DNA of 8,721 bases. Origin: JBAWZR01 sp037142915. GTDB lineage: Bacteria; Patescibacteriota; Minisyncoccia; Moranbacterales; UBA1568. The notes beneath the pieces are model-generated. The model was not told where the DNA came from. It saw only the letters and a program-made list of their open reading frames with translations, and did not search any database. The DNA is taken from contig JBAWZR010000044.1 in assembly GCA_037142915.1 (NCBI GenBank), positions 1 to 8,721 of the forward strand. Reading direction: 5' to 3'. Below are positions 5,255 through 8,721 of the stretch, piece by piece. Made by a program: the position numbers and the translations under genes. The first letter of the stretch is position 1. Every line of letters begins with the position of its first letter.

Positions 5255-6655
5255 TTATTTTTTCACATCGACGAGGAAAGCATTCAGGTTGCGCCGGCCG
5301 ATGATAGCGGGATATTTGAGACTTTCGCGATCGATGATAGAGACTTTGGTATTGATCTCAATGCCGCCGAGGAGCAGTGTGACGCGAACCATCGGGCGAT
5401 AGGAAACGCCATGCGAGGATTTGATGATGGTCGTGCCGGCGAGATCGGGAATGTTCCCGAGTGTGGCTCGTCGTTCGATCGGAGTAAGGTGCTTGACCTT
5501 GGAATAATCGCTATGCATGGCACGAAAAGCTGCGACTGTATCAGCAAAGCCGAGTTGAGCGGCGAGATCGTCATCAATGGAAGAAAATCCGGCGCCTGTG
5601 TCGATCTTCGCTTCGATGGTAATGCTTTTTGCGTTTTTTCCGATGAGGCGTACTGGTTCTATTACACCGATGATTTTTCGTCCGGAAATTTCCTCGACTT
5701 CTTCTTGGATCTCCCCACCAAAAAGATTCATCCCGACGCGCACGCCACGACCGATTGTTTTGATCTTGAGCCCGCTCACGCGTTCGAGCCGAGCCTTGAG
5801 TCCATCAAGATTAGCTACCTGGATCGCGAGTCCTGGGCGAGCGTTCAATTCGAGAAATACCGGACCCTGATCGCGATCGATAGCGATATCTGCGCCGAGA
5901 AATCCGAGACCGGAGACGCGTTGTGCTTCGACTGCCATATGAAGAATTTCTTTCCACTGTGGAATGACTATGCCTGAGAGTGGGAATCCGGATCCGGGGA
6001 GGTATTCGATGATGCGGCTTTGTTTCCAGATAGCGGTGGTGGTGACGCCGGAAGCGAGATCGATGCCGACACCGATGGCTCCTTGTTTGAGGTTGGCTCG
6101 GCCGCCGGATTCGCGCGTCGGGAGTCGGAGCATTGCCATAATCGGGACGGAGTTGAAGACGATAACGCGGATATCAGGGATGCCTTTGAAGGCGTAGGGC
6201 TTGAAAATTTTGGCGAGCTTGATGCGTTCCTCGAAAAAAGCGAAGTCCGAAGTATTGGAAAGCGAAAATGAACCGTCGAGGATGTTGCGGATATGTGACT
6301 TGAGATCATCGACGGTGATGAGCGAGCCGTCGGCTTTGACCCAGGTATTTTCAAGAAACTTTTTCTTGCCATAGACAACGAGGATACCCTCACCGCCGAA
6401 ACCACGATTCGGCTTCAGTGCAAAACTAATTGGCAGAGTATTCCAGTCAAATGATTCAAGTTGTTCGGAGTTTTTGATGCTGCCAATGAGACGCGAGACG
6501 GGGAGCTGGTGTTTGATGAGGAGGCGTTTACAGAGGAGCTTGCGATCGGCGTAGCGCTTGGCGGAAGCAGGATTATACGGACGAATATAGTCAAGGTTAC
6601 GGGCATTCATCCCGAGTATACCGCGACGCTGTTCGAGGAAAGTGGACCATGACAT
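5255..6655 (-). CDS. ATP-grasp amidoligase-like protein fused to retropepsin-like peptidase
   Basis: The 466-residue protein has two parts. Residues 1-300 are an ATP-grasp domain of the alpha-L-glutamate ligase-related group: the conserved start LGMNARNLDYIRPYNP at 14-29, nucleotide-binding KPNRGFGGEGI at 81-91, DIRVIVFN at 161-168, GGRANLKQGAIGVGID at 184-199, and the metal-binding end GADIAID (Asp256) with FLELNARPG (Glu269, Asn271). Residues 327-466 match the RimK-associated retropepsin-like zinc peptidase family: AKIDTGAGFSS with DTGA at 352-355, IKSSHGVSYRPMV at 411-423, and YPAIIGRRNLNAFLVD at 448-463. Elsewhere these are often separate neighbouring genes. The expected activity is ATP-dependent ligation of an amino acid or peptide, plus a hydrolytic or editing activity; substrates are unknown. 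It lies 12 bases after the 7TM gene. ATG 6655 retains the full N-terminal motif. Confidence 0.9.
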   Translation of the reverse strand: MSWSTFLEQRRGILGMNARNLDYIRPYNPASAKRYADRKLLCKRLLIKHQLPVSRLIGSIKNSEQLESFDWNTLPISFALKPNRGFGGEGILVVYGKKKFLENTWVKADGSLITVDDLKSHIRNILDGSFSLSNTSDFAFFEERIKLAKIFKPYAFKGIPDIRVIVFNSVPIMAMLRLPTRESGGRANLKQGAIGVGIDLASGVTTTAIWKQSRIIEYLPGSGFPLSGIVIPQWKEILHMAVEAQRVSGLGFLGADIAIDRDQGPVFLELNARPGLAIQVANLDGLKARLERVSGLKIKTIGRGVRVGMNLFGGEIQEEVEEISGRKIIGVIEPVRLIGKNAKSITIEAKIDTGAGFSSIDDDLAAQLGFADTVAAFRAMHSDYSKVKHLTPIERRATLGNIPDLAGTTIIKSSHGVSYRPMVRVTLLLGGIEINTKVSIIDRESLKYPAIIGRRNLNAFLVDVKK

Positions 6656-6667
6656 ACGAGGGCGCGG

Positions 6668-7324
6668 CTAATTGTGAGTGAAAATATGCCGAAAACGGAC
6701 AAGTTCCGTGAGGCGGAGACCTGACCATTTGCCAAGGAGAACATTGATTGGCAGAGTGAGGAGCACTATCCAAGGAGAGACGAGAATAAGATTGTTAAGG
6801 AAAAAACTGCGTGCGATGAAATAGCCGACGAGAGAAATGAAGAGCGTCTCGATAGCAAGGATGATGGCGATTTTGTCACCCTTTTCAATCTGAGTAGCGA
6901 CGAACTTCTCGACAAGAGTAATCATAATAAGAAGCGGAAAAATATCGACGGTGGCGAGACCGGTGCGTTGGAAATAGCCGCCGAGTGCCAAGACTCCAAG
7001 CATGGCGAACGAAACAAAGGTGAGTGTAATCGCGACGCGTGGCAGATAGAGAACGCGCAGGTAGCGCAAGGTATAGCGGGAGAGCATCCCAATAAGAATC
7101 ATGGTGATGAAAATGAGCGTGCCGTATTTCCAGCCTTTGGGTTCGAATGCGAGGAAGGCGAAGGTGATGATGGAAGGCGTGTAAATACCAAAGGCCTTGA
7201 TGCCGATGATCTGACGAAAAAACGCCACCACCGTCGCGATGATGGGGAGCATCAGGAGGAGGATGACCGTCGATTGTGGGATGCCGAGATTGACGAGCGA
7301 TACGATAAGTGGATGCGGAGTCAT
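6668..7324 (-). CDS. 7TM protein of the inactive-transglutaminase-associated family
   Basis: This 218-residue protein is almost entirely membrane helices (about 18-38, 45-62, 66-82, 97-117, 125-142, 151-172, 178-197). Its conserved pieces are RQIIGIKAFGIYTP at 37-50, LPRVAITLT at 94-102, FPLLIMITLVEKF at 129-141 and the C-terminal GLRLTELVRFR. These fit the 7TM domain (7TM_transglut) that in proteobacteria is normally the C-terminal half of a protein with an N-terminal periplasmic inactive transglutaminase domain. Here only the 7TM half exists and the frame starts just before helix 1. The following gene carries the ATP-grasp and peptidase partners known from the same neighbourhoods. The likely role is a membrane anchor or conduit for the ligase/peptidase. 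No Shine-Dalgarno sequence precedes ATG 7324. Confidence 0.88.
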   Translation of the reverse strand: MTPHPLIVSLVNLGIPQSTVILLLMLPIIATVVAFFRQIIGIKAFGIYTPSIITFAFLAFEPKGWKYGTLIFITMILIGMLSRYTLRYLRVLYLPRVAITLTFVSFAMLGVLALGGYFQRTGLATVDIFPLLIMITLVEKFVATQIEKGDKIAIILAIETLFISLVGYFIARSFFLNNLILVSPWIVLLTLPINVLLGKWSGLRLTELVRFRHIFTHN

Positions 7325-7350
7325 AAAAATAATCTAGTATTTAATTGTAT

Positions 7351-7390
7351 TGCCCCCTCTCCTGAGCTGAGGAGAGGGTTGGGGTGAGGT
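7351..7390. repeat. Palindromic dispersed-repeat-like element
   Basis: CCCTCTCCT at 7355-7363 and AGGAGAGGG at 7370-7378 form a perfect 9-base inverted repeat with loop GAGCTG, followed by TTGGGGTGAGGT. This G-rich palindrome-plus-tail resembles repeats scattered in intergenic regions of many bacterial genomes (REP-like). On the transcribed strand it is not followed by a T-run, so it is a poor intrinsic terminator. It fills most of the 70-base gap between ruvC and the 7TM gene; only one copy is in this window. Confidence 0.65.
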
Positions 7391-7394
7391 TGGG

Positions 7395-7895
7395 TCAGTT
7401 ATTTAATGCGTTCATCTTTCTACTATTAAAATGGCAGAGGGCAATCGCGAGGGCATCAGCGGTGTCATCGGGCTTGGGGATTTCTTTGAGTCCCAGGATA
7501 TTTTTGACCATTAACTGTACTTGTTGTTTGTCGGCTCGGCCATATCCGGTGAGTGCCTGTTTGATTTGAAGGGGAGTATATTCGAAAATTTTCACGCTGA
7601 GTTCTTCCATCGTGAGGAGGATTGCGCCGCGTGCTTGGCTGACCGCCATCACGGTCTTTTGGTTCTTGAAAAAAAAGAGCTCTTCGACCGCCACTTCGTC
7701 GGGTTGATGGAGTTCAACTATTTCGCGTAAATCGTGTGAAATCTCAGCTAATCGACGGGCGAGCGGGAGACCGGCGGGTGTGCTGATATGTCCGTATGCC
7801 AGCGTCTCGGCCTTGCCTTGATTATCCACGATAATCGCCCATCCGACAAGGGCTGTGCCGGGATCGATGCCGAGGATAGTAAGGGGTTTAGACAT
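7395..7895 (-). CDS. ruvC: Crossover junction endodeoxyribonuclease RuvC
   Basis: RuvC is the Holliday junction resolvase that makes paired nicks in four-way recombination intermediates, working with the RuvAB branch migration motor. The 166-residue product has the RNase H-like catalytic residues in their usual contexts: Asp11 in ILGIDPGT, Glu71 in VAVEELFF, and the C-terminal acidic pair in PDDTADALA (Asp144, Asp147). GYGRADKQQVQ at 117-127 is the conserved segment before the last helix. Length is slightly below the usual 170-180 because the tail after the last helix is short (NSRKMNALNN). It follows yebC by 23 bases, the order also found in E. coli, but ruvA and ruvB are not downstream; a palindromic repeat and the 7TM gene come instead. 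No Shine-Dalgarno sequence is seen upstream of ATG 7895. Confidence 0.96.
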   Translation of the reverse strand: MSKPLTILGIDPGTALVGWAIIVDNQGKAETLAYGHISTPAGLPLARRLAEISHDLREIVELHQPDEVAVEELFFFKNQKTVMAVSQARGAILLTMEELSVKIFEYTPLQIKQALTGYGRADKQQVQLMVKNILGLKEIPKPDDTADALAIALCHFNSRKMNALNN

Positions 7896-7918
7896 AAATA
7901 AAAAAGGAAGGCGATTGC

Positions 7919-8665
7919 TTACGCGAGATTATCGTACACCCGGTCGACATCGTCGTGGTTTTCGATTTTTTCGCGGAAGTTTTCGTATTGAGTGAGGGCT
8001 TCGCCAGTGAGTTCGACGGTCTGGGTCGGGCGGTAGGCGAGGGAGGCGGAGCGTATGGTGAATCCCTGCGCGCGAAGATTTTCACTGACGACTTGGAGTT
8101 GGTCGGGCGCGGTAAAAACGAAAAAATCACGAGGGGTGCTTTCGTCGTTTGTTTCATTGTGCTCGAAGTCATCCGCTCCGGCTTCGATGATGGCAAGCTC
8201 AGTCGCCTCGATATCAAGTGAGTCGAGTGCTACAGTCTCAATGACGCCGACGGATTGGAAGAGGAAATTGAGTGAACCGGACGGGACGAACTTACCGCCG
8301 CCCTTCGTGAAGAGCGATTTGATCTCGCTCACGGTGCGGTTGGCACTGTCTGTGACGGTCTTGATGATCATCGCGACATTGCCCGGGCCGTAGCCTTCGT
8401 AGGTGTTCTCGACGATCTCGGTACCGTCTTTGAGCTCACCAGTGCCTCGTTTGATGGCGCGGTCGATATTGTCTTTGGGCATATTGAAACTGCGCGCCTG
8501 ATCGATGGCAAGGCGAAGATGGAAATTGGTGGTCGGGTCGCCGCTCCCGCCGTCGCGCGCGGCGATAGTGACGATCTTGGCGATTTTGGTGAAGACACCA
8601 GCGCGCTTGGCATCATTGACGCCCTTGCGCTGCTTGATACCTGCCCAATGGGAATGTCCGGACAT
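7919..8665 (-). CDS. yebC: YebC/PmpR/TACO1 family protein
   Basis: The 248-residue protein starts with the family signature MSGHSHWAGIKQRKG and continues FTKIAKIVTIAARDGG, NMPKDNIDRAIKRGTG (about 61-76) and YEGYGPGNVAMII, all diagnostic. The length is typical. Members were long annotated as transcriptional regulators; later work on YebC and mitochondrial TACO1 supports a ribosome-linked role in translating proline-rich stretches. It is cytoplasmic. It is the first gene of the leftward operon within the window and is followed by ruvC, a conserved pairing. ATG 8665 is fixed by the invariant N-terminus; no Shine-Dalgarno sequence is seen. Confidence 0.97.
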   Translation of the reverse strand: MSGHSHWAGIKQRKGVNDAKRAGVFTKIAKIVTIAARDGGSGDPTTNFHLRLAIDQARSFNMPKDNIDRAIKRGTGELKDGTEIVENTYEGYGPGNVAMIIKTVTDSANRTVSEIKSLFTKGGGKFVPSGSLNFLFQSVGVIETVALDSLDIEATELAIIEAGADDFEHNETNDESTPRDFFVFTAPDQLQVVSENLRAQGFTIRSASLAYRPTQTVELTGEALTQYENFREKIENHDDVDRVYDNLA

Positions 8666-8697
8666 ATCGGAAAAATATTACGGATAAATCAGAGTTC

Positions 8698-8703
8698 AGT
8701 ATA
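8698..8703 (-). promoter_or_regulatory. Possible -10 element for the yebC operon
   Basis: On the minus strand TATACT (plus-strand AGTATA) lies about 32 bases before the yebC ATG, a suitable place for a -10 box with a short leader. The matching -35 would fall at or beyond the window edge, so only half of the promoter can be judged. Confidence 0.35.
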
Positions 8704-8721
8704 GCGGGAAAATCTCTCTTT

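Noticed and set aside
5411..5977. Forward open frame of 188 codons opposite the ATP-grasp gene
   Set aside because: It is a shadow of the well-supported reverse-strand ATP-grasp/peptidase gene, in more G+C-rich DNA where antisense frames stay open.
7355..7378. Palindrome as an intrinsic terminator for ruvC
   Set aside because: On the transcribed (minus) strand the stem is followed by GGCAATACAA, not a T-run.
6968..7387. Forward open frame of 139 codons opposite the 7TM gene
   Set aside because: It is antisense to the 7TM gene and ends by reading into the palindromic repeat (SPELRRGLG), a usual artefact of such repeats.
1..8721. CRISPR array, tRNA or rRNA genes
   Set aside because: No regularly spaced repeats and no cloverleaf or rRNA-like sequence were recognised on either strand.

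Overview
The window reads as a piece of a small-genome bacterium, most likely a member of the Patescibacteria (Candidate Phyla Radiation). I infer this from tightly packed short genes, mostly weak or absent Shine-Dalgarno sequences, and the combination of a large family 39-type membrane glycosyltransferase, a compact ATP-grasp/peptidase fusion with a 7TM partner, and a yebC-ruvC pair. No rRNA or other phylogenetic marker is present, so the assignment is inference.

The left third (about 1-3340) is transcribed rightward, is visibly more A+T rich, and looks like accessory DNA. It holds a possible gene tail at the edge, a YgjP-type (DUF45) metalloenzyme gene, a HARE-HTH/nuclease gene cut short at a terminator-like hairpin, a DUF6176-like small protein, a free-standing FtsK-gamma-like winged helix protein, a HAD phosphatase, and a two-gene cassette of unknown function whose ribosome binding sites are much stronger than those elsewhere in the window. 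The 3' end of the DUF45 gene is repeated imperfectly at about 2044-2087 (17 bases identical in the core), so the block carrying the HARE-HTH, DUF6176 and FtsK-gamma genes sits between two direct repeats, as an inserted segment would.

A bidirectional terminator near 3300-3342 separates this part from a leftward operon that fills the rest of the window. In order of transcription it encodes YebC, RuvC, a seven-helix membrane protein (7TM family usually fused to an inactive transglutaminase), an ATP-grasp amidoligase-like protein fused to a retropepsin-like peptidase domain, and a family 39-type membrane glycosyltransferase. YebC (translation) and RuvC (Holliday junction resolution) are housekeeping. 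The last three genes are close together (9-12 base gaps) and plausibly form an envelope-modifying unit in which the ATP-grasp domain makes an amide or peptide bond, the peptidase domain cleaves or edits, the 7TM protein anchors the process, and the glycosyltransferase acts on lipid-linked sugar. A palindromic dispersed-repeat-like element lies between ruvC and the 7TM gene.

The strongest candidates for something undescribed are the minimal 7TM/ATP-grasp-peptidase/GT39 unit and the repeat-flanked insertion behind the DUF45 gene.
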